A DNA stretch of 20,847 nucleotides from an uncultured Campylobacter sp. (GCF_938018035.1 NZ_CALIJF010000196.1:1-20847); one strand, 5' to 3'; shown: positions 1 through 7,220, counted from the stretch's first letter. Program-made: numbers and translations. The notes: generated by a model from the sequence alone, not told the origin.

Positions 1-399
1 GGAATTTTTATAAATCGCGAGTAAAATTTCAGCGCAAGAGCAGGATTAAATTTAAAACTAAAGTTTTAGGCAGTGTGGATAAAATTTTATAAATTGATCT
101 ACTTAAATTAAATTTTAAATTTAATAGAATTTTATAGTAAAATTTCTCGCTTGAAATTTTAAGCGTGGAATATTGCATACTGTGTTGTTGCAAAATTTTT
201 GTTATAAAACCCTATGCTAAAATTTTAGGACTAAATTTGCGGTGCATTTAGTTTAGCCGCGAATAAAGCTTCCTAGGGCTTCAAGCTCGCATGCGGTTAT
301 GGCAACTTCAAGCCCTGAAACGATCGTAAGTTTTGCAAATTTTATAAATCCGCGACATTAAATTCTAAAAATTATGAGCTACTTAAGAGGCGAAAACGT
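1..399. other. AT-rich intergenic region, no convincing gene
   Basis: No start-bearing ORF with a ribosome binding site is visible. AAATTT occurs eleven times in the first 360 bases. An imperfect hairpin spans 275-316: AGGGCTT/AAGCCCT plus an inner AAG/CTT across a C-C mismatch, with a 20-base loop. Read on the minus strand, roughly 355-250 is a short open frame without a start codon, ending in ELEALGSFIRG. It could be the tail of a decayed gene, but at this length that is a guess. Confidence 0.6.
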
Positions 400-414
400 C
401 TATTTTTTCGCTTC
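387..414 (-). terminator. possible weak terminator of the SapC-family gene
   Basis: GAGGCGAAAA (387-396) and TTTTCGCTTC (405-414) form a 10-base stem with one imperfect pair. The structure overlaps the stop codon of the minus-strand SapC gene at 400-402. No clear T-run follows on the minus strand, so factor-independent termination is doubtful. Confidence 0.25.
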
Positions 415-1086
415 TTTCGGCGCGATCGGCGGGTCAAGCTGCATAATCTTATCGCCTAAGCGCTGAAAATTTGCAAGGCTTTTTAGGTGGAAATACGCTA
501 ACTCCAGATATCCGCGGCGCGCGAAATCCGCGAGCTTTTTATCGCTTAGCTTCAAAAGCTTTTCGCGATTTACGACCGAAAAGCCGTTCAGCAGAGACGA
601 TTCCTTGCCGCTAGAGTTGATGCCGAGCTCTTTGGCCTCTAAAATCCCCGCCTTTTGAAATTCCGCCGCCGCAACGCGCGTGCGCATATCCAAATCGGCG
701 TAGTTTTTCATCACCTCTTTTAAATTTTGTAAAAACGGCGTCGGCTTGCCGTCTTTAAAAAGCGCCTCGCCGTCGCCTTTTATCTGCTGCGCGTCTTTGT
801 CGAAGCAGATCGCCGTCTGCTCGCCGATCTGGGCTAGGAAAAACGGATAATTCTGCACCGAGGAAGGCACTGCTCCCTTATAATCCTTATCGATTAGAAC
901 GTTTTTGGTGCGCCCTAGCAGCGCCACCATTTTGGGCTCTTTTTCGATAGTAAATACGATAACGAGGTTGTCCGCGCAAAACGGAATCTCCGGCGCGATA
1001 ACCGGCACGAAAGGCGCGGTGGGAAATGCGTCTGCGTGATACTTCAAATCCGCGTGTTTAACGCTATCTAATACGACTGGGGTCAT
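400..1086 (-). CDS. SapC-family protein
   Basis: 228 residues, ATG start with AAAGGA just upstream and a minus-strand TATAAT at 1112-1117. The protein follows the SapC family pattern (Pfam SapC, named from the Campylobacter fetus S-layer locus): a middle NYPFFLAQ segment, an acidic stretch with GEALFKDGKPT, then a C-terminal part with LLNGFSVVNREKLLKLSD and ending in a GYLELAYFHLKSLANFQ-type helix. The length is near the usual ~230-250. I see no signal peptide or membrane segment, so it looks cytoplasmic. The biochemical role of the family is unclear. A link to S-layer or peptide handling comes only from the original naming, and no S-layer gene is in this window. It stands alone and diverges from the cysQ-like gene. 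Confidence 0.8.
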   Translation of the reverse strand: MTPVVLDSVKHADLKYHADAFPTAPFVPVIAPEIPFCADNLVIVFTIEKEPKMVALLGRTKNVLIDKDYKGAVPSSVQNYPFFLAQIGEQTAICFDKDAQQIKGDGEALFKDGKPTPFLQNLKEVMKNYADLDMRTRVAAAEFQKAGILEAKELGINSSGKESSLLNGFSVVNREKLLKLSDKKLADFARRGYLELAYFHLKSLANFQRLGDKIMQLDPPIAPKEAKK

Positions 1087-1111
1087 GTTGGTCCTTTAAA
1101 AAATTTTAGCA

Positions 1112-1117
1112 ATTATA
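1112..1117 (-). promoter_or_regulatory. -10 element for the SapC-family gene
   Basis: TATAAT on the minus strand, 26 bases upstream of the ATG, in an AT-rich divergent region. Campylobacter sigma-70 promoters usually lack a clear -35 box, and none is seen here. Confidence 0.45.
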
Positions 1118-1205
1118 TAAAAAAGAATATTAAAATTCTAAAGGGTTTTGGAATTTCGGCTGTTTTTGCTTGCATAAATTTAGACGTTTGGAATTTTAAA
1201 TTTGA

Positions 1206-1211
1206 TAGAAT
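1206..1211 (+). promoter_or_regulatory. -10 element for the cysQ-like gene
   Basis: TTTGATAGAATC contains TAGAAT 25 bases ahead of the GTG start at 1236, with AAGGAG (1225-1230) between them. Confidence 0.4.
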
Positions 1212-1235
1212 CACCGTTAAATTTAAGGAGCAAAA

Positions 1236-2009
1236 GTGGGCTTAGATGAGCTTTTGGCGCTTGCTGAGGACGCCGCAAAAAAGGCAAACGCCGCGATAAT
1301 GCAAAATTACGACAAATTCGACGTCTTTGTTAAAGCGGACAAATCGCCGCTTACGAATGCCGATCTTGCGGCAAACGATGTAATAATGAGCACCCTGGAG
1401 CCTAGCGGTATCGCGATCTGCTCGGAAGAGTGCGTGCTGGATAGCAAGCGGCGCATGAGCGAGGAGAGATTTTGGCTGATAGATCCGCTGGACGGCACGA
1501 AGGAGTTTATCGCGCGCAACGGCGAGTTTTGCGTCTGCATCGCGTTGATCGAGCGTGGGCGCCCAATTTTAGCAGTGATCAGCATACCAATAAGCGGCGA
1601 TATATATAGCTCAAATGGCGGCGGAGTTTATAAAAACGGCGTACTGCTCGCTCGCCCCACTAGCGCGCCGCAAATCTTCATGCAAGGGCACTATAGCAGA
1701 TCCGCAAAATACGTGCAATTTGCGCAGAAATTTGGAATGCAACTAATGTGCAAAGGCTCTGCGATAAAATTTTGTATTTTAGCCGAGGGGGGCGCCAGCG
1801 CGTATGCGAGATTTAGCGACTGTTCGCTCTGGGACATCGCCGCTGGGGATTTTTTGCTGCATCAAAGCGGCGGAGTGGTGGTAGATCTAAAGACGATGGA
1901 GGCGCCTCTTTATAACGGAAAAAGCCTGATAAATAACCATTATTTGGCGGTCGGCGCGAATGCGATGAAAAATTTATCTGAAATGTTAGAATTCGCAAAG
2001 AACTTTTAA
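1236..2009 (+). CDS. cysQ: CysQ-type 3'(2'),5'-bisphosphate nucleotidase (inositol monophosphatase superfamily)
   Basis: 257 residues. Translation starts at GTG 1236; AAGGAG lies five bases upstream. The metal-binding signature of the lithium-sensitive phosphatase superfamily is complete: acidic SEEC (E64, E65), then WLIDPLDGTKEF (D83, D86, T88) and a C-terminal LWDIAAGDF (W199-D200). The DPLDGTKEF form, with Lys-Glu-Phe after DGT, is typical of CysQ rather than SuhB-type inositol monophosphatases. CysQ hydrolyses PAP (3'-phosphoadenosine 5'-phosphate), the by-product of PAPS-dependent reactions, to AMP and phosphate in the cytoplasm. No sulfur-assimilation genes are adjacent, so the exact substrate is not set by context. 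The downstream pilin gene has its own promoter-like sequence. Confidence 0.85.
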   Translation: MGLDELLALAEDAAKKANAAIMQNYDKFDVFVKADKSPLTNADLAANDVIMSTLEPSGIAICSEECVLDSKRRMSEERFWLIDPLDGTKEFIARNGEFCVCIALIERGRPILAVISIPISGDIYSSNGGGVYKNGVLLARPTSAPQIFMQGHYSRSAKYVQFAQKFGMQLMCKGSAIKFCILAEGGASAYARFSDCSLWDIAAGDFLLHQSGGVVVDLKTMEAPLYNGKSLINNHYLAVGANAMKNLSEMLEFAKNF

Positions 2010-2031
2010 GTTAAATTTATAGTAAACGCTC

Positions 2032-2037
2032 TATAAT
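2032..2037 (+). promoter_or_regulatory. -10 element for the pilin-like gene
   Basis: TATAAT within CTCTATAATATA, 35 bases upstream of the ATG at 2073. AAAGGAT follows as the ribosome binding site. This suggests the pilin-like gene is transcribed separately from cysQ. Confidence 0.5.
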
Positions 2038-2072
2038 ATAAATCCAAAAATTTTTTATCAAAGGATAAAAAC

Positions 2073-2456
2073 ATGAAGGGCTTTACTATGATCGAATTAA
2101 TTTTCGTGATCGTGATTTTAGGTGTTTTGGCGGCAATTGCCATTCCAAGACTAGCAGCTACACGCGATGACGCAGAGGTTGTAAGGACGGCGCATAACGT
2201 AGCTACATCGCTCAACGATTTGGTGGGCTACTATACGGCGCAAGGTGAATATAACCAGGATTTTTCACAGATGATGAATGTGCCAAATCCTATAAAGGTT
2301 AAAGGCGATATCTGCGCCACATACAAGTACGACAACAAGGAGCAAGTGACCTTGACCAAAGGCAGAGATGGCTTATGTGATCGGGTATGGAGTATGCCGG
2401 GACTTAAAAATATAGATAATATCTATAGCTCAAATGCTCTTATTATCGTCCAATGA
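2073..2456 (+). CDS. type IV pilin-like / pseudopilin prepilin
   Basis: 127 residues. The N-terminus MKG/FTMIELIFVIVILG is a textbook class III prepilin signal. A prepilin peptidase would cut after G3, leaving N-methylatable F4 as residue +1 and E8 as the conserved Glu +5, followed by the hydrophobic assembly helix to about residue 26. The soluble C-terminal part is short and has just two cysteines, C81 and C102, spaced as for a disulfide loop. Proteins of this type build type IV pili, type II secretion pseudopili or competence pseudopili. Campylobacter generally lacks classical type IV pili but has a type II secretion-like transformation machine, so a competence pseudopilin is a reasonable inference. 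No assembly ATPase, secretin or peptidase gene is nearby. Confidence 0.8.
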   Translation: MKGFTMIELIFVIVILGVLAAIAIPRLAATRDDAEVVRTAHNVATSLNDLVGYYTAQGEYNQDFSQMMNVPNPIKVKGDICATYKYDNKEQVTLTKGRDGLCDRVWSMPGLKNIDNIYSSNALIIVQ

Positions 2457-2457
2457 C

Positions 2458-3087
2458 CTATTTTGCGTGGGGTTTTAAATCCCACGCCTTTTTATTCAAA
2501 AATCCAAGCAAAATTCCAATCATCCAAACAATTGCGAAAAATATAAAGATAAAACTCCAAAATTGCGCCAGATCCACGCTTTTACTTGCCGGGAATAGAT
2601 ACCAGCCTCCGCTATAAAGCGCCGTTAGTTTGGCTTGCAGTCCGTCTAGCATTGTATCGGTTGGCACCGCCGGTACGTCGAATGCGCAGCTGTTAAATGG
2701 CTTAAAAATTGGCACTACGCTTAGATCAAAATTTAAAAATTTCACCGCTCCACCACAGCCGCTCATCCCGCTCATATCTCCGCTCCCTCGCAGTACCGTG
2801 TGAATTTTAGCTAAATTTAATGACGATACGAAGCCCAGCGCCGCGCCGTAAAACCACACCGCATATCCACAGATTGCGCCGTAAACGTCCTTGCCGCAAA
2901 CCACTAAAATCACCGCTCCTAGCGCTACGGTGCAAAGCGCGAATCTCACGTGAATGCTAAAGCTTTCCGGATAGATAAAAAGGAATTTTTGCAAGAAAAA
3001 ATATGAAAATGCTAGCCAAAAAAGCGCCCAAATAGCGCAAAAGGCGAGAAATCTTTTAGAGTATCTGTTTTGAAATTTTAAAATCAT
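2458..3087 (-). CDS. DsbI/DsbB-family membrane protein lacking the first redox CXXC
   Basis: 209 residues with four predicted membrane helices (about residues 13-38, 47-64, 70-90 and 176-197). It matches the DsbI branch of DsbB quinone-linked thiol oxidases as I recall them. The second periplasmic loop has GC (C111), then SCAFDVPAVP (C134), then LYSGGWYLFP and an AQ-bearing last helix, like GDCGYDAPIVP...GWYL.P in enterobacterial DsbI. In that family the first loop reads P-CXXC-xxxR-[YF]-A. Here the aligned segment is P40-ESFS-IHVRFA, so both cysteines that receive electrons from quinone are gone (positions 2956-2967). C52, C64 and C73 lie in or near helices and are not in CXXC form. The second-loop pair is kept. 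Function is therefore uncertain: a degenerate oxidase, a chaperone-like partner or a different thiol role. No DsbA/DsbL partner is adjacent. GGAAAGGAT precedes the ATG. Confidence 0.75.
   Translation of the reverse strand: MILKFQNRYSKRFLAFCAIWALFWLAFSYFFLQKFLFIYPESFSIHVRFALCTVALGAVILVVCGKDVYGAICGYAVWFYGAALGFVSSLNLAKIHTVLRGSGDMSGMSGCGGAVKFLNFDLSVVPIFKPFNSCAFDVPAVPTDTMLDGLQAKLTALYSGGWYLFPASKSVDLAQFWSFIFIFFAIVWMIGILLGFLNKKAWDLKPHAK
2465..2495 (+). terminator. intrinsic terminator of the pilin-like gene
   Basis: GCGTGGG (2465-2471) pairs with CCCACGC (2481-2487) around a 9-base loop and is followed by CTTTTTATT on the plus strand. It sits 9 bases past the pilin stop codon and lies within the last codons of the convergent DsbI-like gene. 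The minus strand lacks a good T-run, so it should act mainly on the pilin transcript. Confidence 0.75.
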
Positions 3088-3109
3088 AAAAATCCTTTCC
3101 GCGCATAAT

Positions 3110-3142
3110 TTTATAATAAATTGCAGATATTTTTGCTAAAAT
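3110..3142. promoter_or_regulatory. divergent promoter region between the DsbI-like gene and dctQ
   Basis: Plus strand: TATAAT at 3112-3117 and an extended -10-like TTTTGCTAAAAT ending at 3142 are candidates for dctQ. Minus strand: TATAAA (3110-3115), 23 bases before the DsbI-like ATG, is a candidate for that gene. The two -10 candidates overlap, so the promoters could compete. Confidence 0.35.
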
Positions 3143-3183
3143 TCCAGCTTTCATAGCAAAAATTTCAAGCAGAGGGTAAAATT

Positions 3184-3753
3184 TTGAAGGGTTTCTTACG
3201 CAGACTAGAAAGAGCTTTTGATGCGTTCGCAAATATCTTAGGCGTATTGAGTATCGTATTTTTGGCGCTTTTAGTTATAGTCGTTTTTTACAATGTTGTG
3301 GCGCGTTATCTTTTTCCTGCCGCAAATTCCGTCGCTATGCAAGAACTTACGTGGTGGCTATATTCGGCGATGTTTTTATTCGGTGTGACCTACGCGCTCA
3401 AAGAAAACGCCCACGTTCGCGTGGATATTTTTTACGAAAAATTTAGTCCCACTGCAAAAGCGCTCATAAATATCTTAGGTACGATATTTTTCATTTTGCC
3501 TTTCGTGGCGCTCGTGGCATTCTTTTCGATCGATTATGTAAGCGAGGCTTATACGAGCCATGAGGCCAGCGCCAATCCCGGTGGTATGCAGCATCTTTGG
3601 ATCATCAAGTCCGCAATCACGCTTAGCTACGCGTTTTTATTTATCTACGCATTTGGATTTTTGATTAAAAACATTAACGCTCTGCTTGATGTTAGGGAAA
3701 ACAAAGGCTCGGAATTTCTTAGTGGGAATTCTTCGGGCGCACAGAGTGTGTGA
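3184..3753 (+). CDS. dctQ: TRAP transporter small permease (DctQ)
   Basis: 189 residues; TTG start with AGAGG (3171-3175) eight bases upstream. The four membrane helices expected for DctQ lie at about residues 15-38, 53-72, 95-118 and 139-162. The family motif is clear: E54-L-T-W-W before helix 2 and HVRVD (77-81) after it. TRAP transporters are secondary, sodium- or proton-driven importers in which DctQ and DctM form the membrane unit and a periplasmic DctP protein delivers the substrate, often a C4-dicarboxylate or sialic acid. No DctP gene is present here: upstream is a divergent DsbI-like gene. dctM follows after 93 bases that contain a 29-codon ORF. Confidence 0.9.
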   Translation: MKGFLRRLERAFDAFANILGVLSIVFLALLVIVVFYNVVARYLFPAANSVAMQELTWWLYSAMFLFGVTYALKENAHVRVDIFYEKFSPTAKALINILGTIFFILPFVALVAFFSIDYVSEAYTSHEASANPGGMQHLWIIKSAITLSYAFLFIYAFGFLIKNINALLDVRENKGSEFLSGNSSGAQSV

Positions 3754-3760
3754 GGGCAAA

Positions 3761-3850
3761 ATGAGCTTAAATTTAAAATTCTATAAATTTCACACTTTTT
3801 GCGCTTGGGCGGAATTTTGCCACGGCAAGATAAAAGGTGGCGAGCTATGA
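3761..3850 (+). CDS. possible 29-residue ORF bridging dctQ and dctM
   Basis: ATG at 3761 lies seven bases after the dctQ stop and is preceded by GAGGG (3752-3756). It runs 29 codons in one frame and stops at TGA 3848-3850, overlapping the dctM ATG (3847-3849) as ATGA. The peptide begins MSLNLKFYKFHTFCAW and has two cysteines; I recognise no family. It could couple translation of dctQ to dctM or be chance. Supporting evidence is only the spacing, the Shine-Dalgarno-like bases and the stop-start overlap. Confidence 0.3.
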   Translation: MSLNLKFYKFHTFCAWAEFCHGKIKGGEL

Positions 3851-5208
3851 TAGGCATAGTGATGTTTGCGGCAGCGCTTTTTATGCTGTTACTCGGTTTT
3901 CCCGTTGCGTTTACGTTCGGCGCCGTGGCTGTGATTTTCGGCTTTATCTACGGACTTAGTGAGGCGTGGGATTACGCGCAGGGCTTTGAAATTTTAACCG
4001 AAGCTTTCGAGGATATGAGCAGACAGTTTTTTTCACTGATGCCTAATAGAATTTACTCGATTATGGAAAATCAGCTGCTAATTTCGGTGCCGCTTTTTAT
4101 TTTGATGGGTATGATTTTGCAAAAGACTCGTCTTGCGGAGCGTTTATTAGAGTCGATGGCATTTTTATTCGGCGGCGTACGAGGCGGCGTGGCGATCAGC
4201 ACCGTTTTGGTAGGCGCGTTACTTGCGGCTACGACGGGCATCGTGGGCGCGACTGTCATTGCTATGGGCGTCATCAGTCTACCCGTGATGATGAAATACG
4301 GCTACGATAAGCCGCTGGCTACCGGCACTATCGCTGCTGCGGGCACGCTTGGGCAGATTATCCCGCCTTCGATCGTGCTGATTATTTTAGGCGATATACT
4401 TTCGGTCTCTGTGGGTGATCTTTTCTCTGCAGCAATTATTCCTGGACTCGTGTTAGTGGGTTTTTACGTGATTTATATTGCGATTATTTCATATATTTGC
4501 AAAGATTATGCGCCGCCTGTTCCGCCGCTAGAGGGGCTTAGCAAATCAAAGCAAATTTTTATCGCGCTTAAAAACGTCGTGCCGGTGCTCGTGCTGATTT
4601 TGCTCGTCTTGGGATCTATTTTTGCGGGCATCGCTACGCCTACGGAGAGCTCGTCGGTAGGCTGCTTGGGTGCGATAGCGCTAGCTGTTTTATACCGCAC
4701 GTTTTCGTTTAGGCTGATCTATGACGCGCTAAAAAATACCGCTAAAATTTCGGGCATGGTTTTTATGATTTTGATGGGCGCCACGGCATTTTCGATGATT
4801 TTTTCTTACACGGGCGGAGATGAGGTCGTAAAAAATTTTATGGAAAATCTGCCTGGTCAAGCATGGGGATTTATCGCGCTTACGATGGTAGTTATCATAG
4901 TGCTTGGATTTTTTCTCGATTATGTCGAAATTTCATATATCATTTTGCCAATACTTTTGCCGATAGTAGAGTCTTTGCATATCAATCCCGTGTGGTTTGC
5001 GATCTTAATCGCTGTAAATTTACAAACGTCGTTTATGACGCCGCCATTTGGATTTTCGATATTTTTCTTAAAGGGCGTGACGCCGCCGCAAATCCATACC
5101 ACGGATATTTACAAGGGCGTACTGCCTTTTATTTTATTGCAAATTCTAGTGCTATTAACGCTCGCAATCTTTCCGGGAGTTTTTGGTTTAAAAGCTTTTT
5201 TAGGCTAG
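3847..5208 (+). CDS. dctM: TRAP transporter large permease (DctM)
   Basis: 453 residues from the ATG at 3847. The open frame extends upstream to 3799, but the family normally begins right at the first helix, as here with MIGIVMFAAALFMLLLGFPVAF-type sequence, so the ATG is preferred. It is rich in membrane helices (about 11-13). Family signatures are present: AAAGTLGQIIPPSI (about 163-176) and GIATPTESSSVG (about 261-272). DctM carries the ion-coupled substrate path in the inner membrane and works with DctQ. Neighbours pycB and pckA, 41 bases and one terminator further on, make a C4-dicarboxylate substrate plausible but not proven. Confidence 0.92.
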   Translation: MIGIVMFAAALFMLLLGFPVAFTFGAVAVIFGFIYGLSEAWDYAQGFEILTEAFEDMSRQFFSLMPNRIYSIMENQLLISVPLFILMGMILQKTRLAERLLESMAFLFGGVRGGVAISTVLVGALLAATTGIVGATVIAMGVISLPVMMKYGYDKPLATGTIAAAGTLGQIIPPSIVLIILGDILSVSVGDLFSAAIIPGLVLVGFYVIYIAIISYICKDYAPPVPPLEGLSKSKQIFIALKNVVPVLVLILLVLGSIFAGIATPTESSSVGCLGAIALAVLYRTFSFRLIYDALKNTAKISGMVFMILMGATAFSMIFSYTGGDEVVKNFMENLPGQAWGFIALTMVVIIVLGFFLDYVEISYIILPILLPIVESLHINPVWFAILIAVNLQTSFMTPPFGFSIFFLKGVTPPQIHTTDIYKGVLPFILLQILVLLTLAIFPGVFGLKAFLG

Positions 5209-5249
5209 AAATATTAAAATTCACGCTAAATTTAACCTAGGAGCTAAAA

Positions 5250-7088
5250 ATGGCTAAAAAGCTTATCGACGTTATGGATACGACCTTTCGCGACGGATTT
5301 CAGTCAGTTTTCGGCGCGCGCGTGGCGATGGCGGACTTCCTGCCTGCCGTTAGCGCGGCAAAAGACGCGGGCATCACGCACTTTGAGTTCGGCGGCGGCG
5401 CGCGGTTTCAGAGCCTGTATTTTTACCTAAACGAAGACGCCTTTGAGATGATGGATAAATTTAGAAGCATCGTGGGACCTGAGGCGAATCTGCAGACCCT
5501 TAGCCGCGGCGTAAATACCGTCACGCTCGATACAGGCAGCCGCGAGATCATCGATCTGCACGCCAAGCTTTTTGCCAAGCACGGCACGACGACGATTCGA
5601 AATTTCGACGCGTTAAACGATGTGGAAAATTTAAAATTTAGCGGCGAGTGCATACATCGTCACGGTCTTAAACACGAAGTCGTAGTTACGATGATGGATC
5701 TGCCACCGGGATGCAGCGGCGCGCACGATGCGGCGTTTTACGAGAGAATTTTGCGTCAAATTTTAGACGCGCAGATCCCGTTCGACAGCGTCTGCTTCAA
5801 AGACGCAAGCGGCACCAGCAGCCCGCAGAAGGTCTATGAGACGATCAAGCGCGCGCGTAAAATTTTAGGCGACGGCGTGCATATTCGCCTGCACACTCAC
5901 GAGACGGCGGGCGTTAGCGTCGCATGCTACCAGGCTGCGCTCGTTGCGGGCGTAGACGGCATCGACCTTGCCGCGCATCCCGTAAGCGGCGGTACGAGCC
6001 AGCCGGACATTCTTACGCTGCTGCACGCGACGAAGGGGCAAAATTTCGACCTGGGCCTGGATGCAGAGAAAATTTTAAAATACGAAGAGGTTTTGGGCGA
6101 GTGCTTGAAGGATTACTTCATGCCGCCCGAGGCTACGCAGGTAAGCCCACTCATTCCGTTTAGCCCAATGCCCGGAGGCGCGCTTACTGCAAACACTCAG
6201 ATGATGCGCGATAATAAAATTTTAGACAAATTTCCAGCCGTCATCAAGGCTATGCGAGAGGTCGTCGAAAAGGGCGGCTTTGGCACGAGCGTGACTCCGG
6301 TCAGTCAGTTTTATTTCCAGCAGGCGTTTAACAATGTAATGTTCGGCCCGTGGAAAAAGATCGCCGAAGGCTACGGCAAGATGGTGTTAGGCTATTTTGG
6401 CAAAACGCCCGTTAAGCCGGATGAAGGCGTGATTAAGATGGCGGCGGAGCAGCTGGGACTACAGCCTACGACCAAACACGCCGTAGATATCGCCGATACC
6501 GACGAGAGCAAGAGCGTCGCGTATGCGCAGAAGATTTTACGAGAGCAGGGCATCGAGCCTAGCGAGGAGAACATATTTATCGCGCTTGCGTGCAAAGAAA
6601 AGGGTATCGCGTTTTTAAAAGGCGAGGGCAAGGTGATGAGCCGCAAAAAAGAGGACGTAGCGCCCGCCGCAAGCCATCAAAGCGGTATTTCTAAAAACGG
6701 CAAATTTGACGTTAAGATTAACGGTAAAATTTACAGCGTAGAATTTGCCGGGCAAAACGTGCTCGTAAACGGCGATCGATACGACGTCAGCTTCGATACT
6801 TCGGCACCTGCAAAGCCGCAGCTGCAAGGCTCTGCCCACGAGCAGCCCACTGCTGACGCGCGAGGTGGTACGGACGATAACGATATAAAAGCGACGCTTC
6901 CTAGTAACGTATTTAAAATTTTAATAAAGGAAGGCGACGCCGTTAAGGCGGGGCAGAATGTCATCGTTCTTGAAGCGATGAAGATGGAGATAAATATCGA
7001 AAGCCCACGTGACGGCGTAATCGATAAAATTTTAGTCGCCCAAGGCGATACGGTCGATGCCGATCAAGTGCTCGCGATTTTAAGATAA
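5250..7088 (+). CDS. pycB: pyruvate carboxylase subunit B (biotin-carrying carboxyltransferase)
   Basis: 612 residues; TAGGAG (5238-5243) precedes the ATG. The N-terminal carboxyltransferase barrel (about 1-300) starts with DTTFRDGFQS (D10, R14, D15), has CFKDASG with K184, the usual carbamylated metal-ligand lysine position, and RLHTHETAG with H215 and H217. A conserved PYC/OADA domain follows to about 460, then an Ala/Pro/Gly-rich linker and a C-terminal biotinyl domain with EAMKME (biotin lysine K578). In Campylobacter such proteins pair with a separately encoded biotin carboxylase, PycA, to make oxaloacetate from pyruvate. PycA is not in this window. The alternative, the alpha subunit of a sodium-pumping oxaloacetate decarboxylase, would need OadB and OadG, which are also absent. 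It may be co-transcribed with dctQM. The adjacency to pckA is as I recall it in C. jejuni. Confidence 0.9.
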   Translation: MAKKLIDVMDTTFRDGFQSVFGARVAMADFLPAVSAAKDAGITHFEFGGGARFQSLYFYLNEDAFEMMDKFRSIVGPEANLQTLSRGVNTVTLDTGSREIIDLHAKLFAKHGTTTIRNFDALNDVENLKFSGECIHRHGLKHEVVVTMMDLPPGCSGAHDAAFYERILRQILDAQIPFDSVCFKDASGTSSPQKVYETIKRARKILGDGVHIRLHTHETAGVSVACYQAALVAGVDGIDLAAHPVSGGTSQPDILTLLHATKGQNFDLGLDAEKILKYEEVLGECLKDYFMPPEATQVSPLIPFSPMPGGALTANTQMMRDNKILDKFPAVIKAMREVVEKGGFGTSVTPVSQFYFQQAFNNVMFGPWKKIAEGYGKMVLGYFGKTPVKPDEGVIKMAAEQLGLQPTTKHAVDIADTDESKSVAYAQKILREQGIEPSEENIFIALACKEKGIAFLKGEGKVMSRKKEDVAPAASHQSGISKNGKFDVKINGKIYSVEFAGQNVLVNGDRYDVSFDTSAPAKPQLQGSAHEQPTADARGGTDDNDIKATLPSNVFKILIKEGDAVKAGQNVIVLEAMKMEINIESPRDGVIDKILVAQGDTVDADQVLAILR

Positions 7089-7094
7089 GCTCTA

Positions 7095-7124
7095 AAATTT
7101 AGGCGGGCGCTTCCGCCTAAATTT
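7095..7124. terminator. strong hairpin after pycB
   Basis: AAATTTAGGCGG (7095-7106) and CCGCCTAAATTT (7113-7124) form a perfect 12-base-pair stem with the loop GCGCTT, six bases after the pycB stop. The terminal TAAATTT serves as a short U-rich end. Because it is symmetric it could act on both strands. It separates pycB from pckA, which has its own promoter. Confidence 0.75.
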
Positions 7125-7172
7125 CATGGCGATCATCCTCGGTGCTTAAGCGAGCTCATCTAAATTTTAAGC

Positions 7173-7178
7173 TATAAT
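7173..7178 (+). promoter_or_regulatory. -10 element for pckA
   Basis: TATAAT in AAGCTATAATAG, 43 bases before the pckA ATG, downstream of the pycB hairpin and within an AAATTTTAA-rich stretch. It indicates that pckA can be expressed apart from pycB. Confidence 0.55.
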
Positions 7179-7220
7179 AGCGCAATCTTTTATCAAAATT
7201 TAATTTAAAAAGGACGCAAA

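Noticed and set aside
3799..3846. Upstream extension of dctM to a non-ATG start at 3799
   Set aside because: The added residues are not membrane-like and DctM proteins start at the first helix; ATG 3847 fits the family.
4863..5240. 125-residue ORF in another frame of dctM
   Set aside because: Fully overlaps the membrane-protein coding region and has no start signal.
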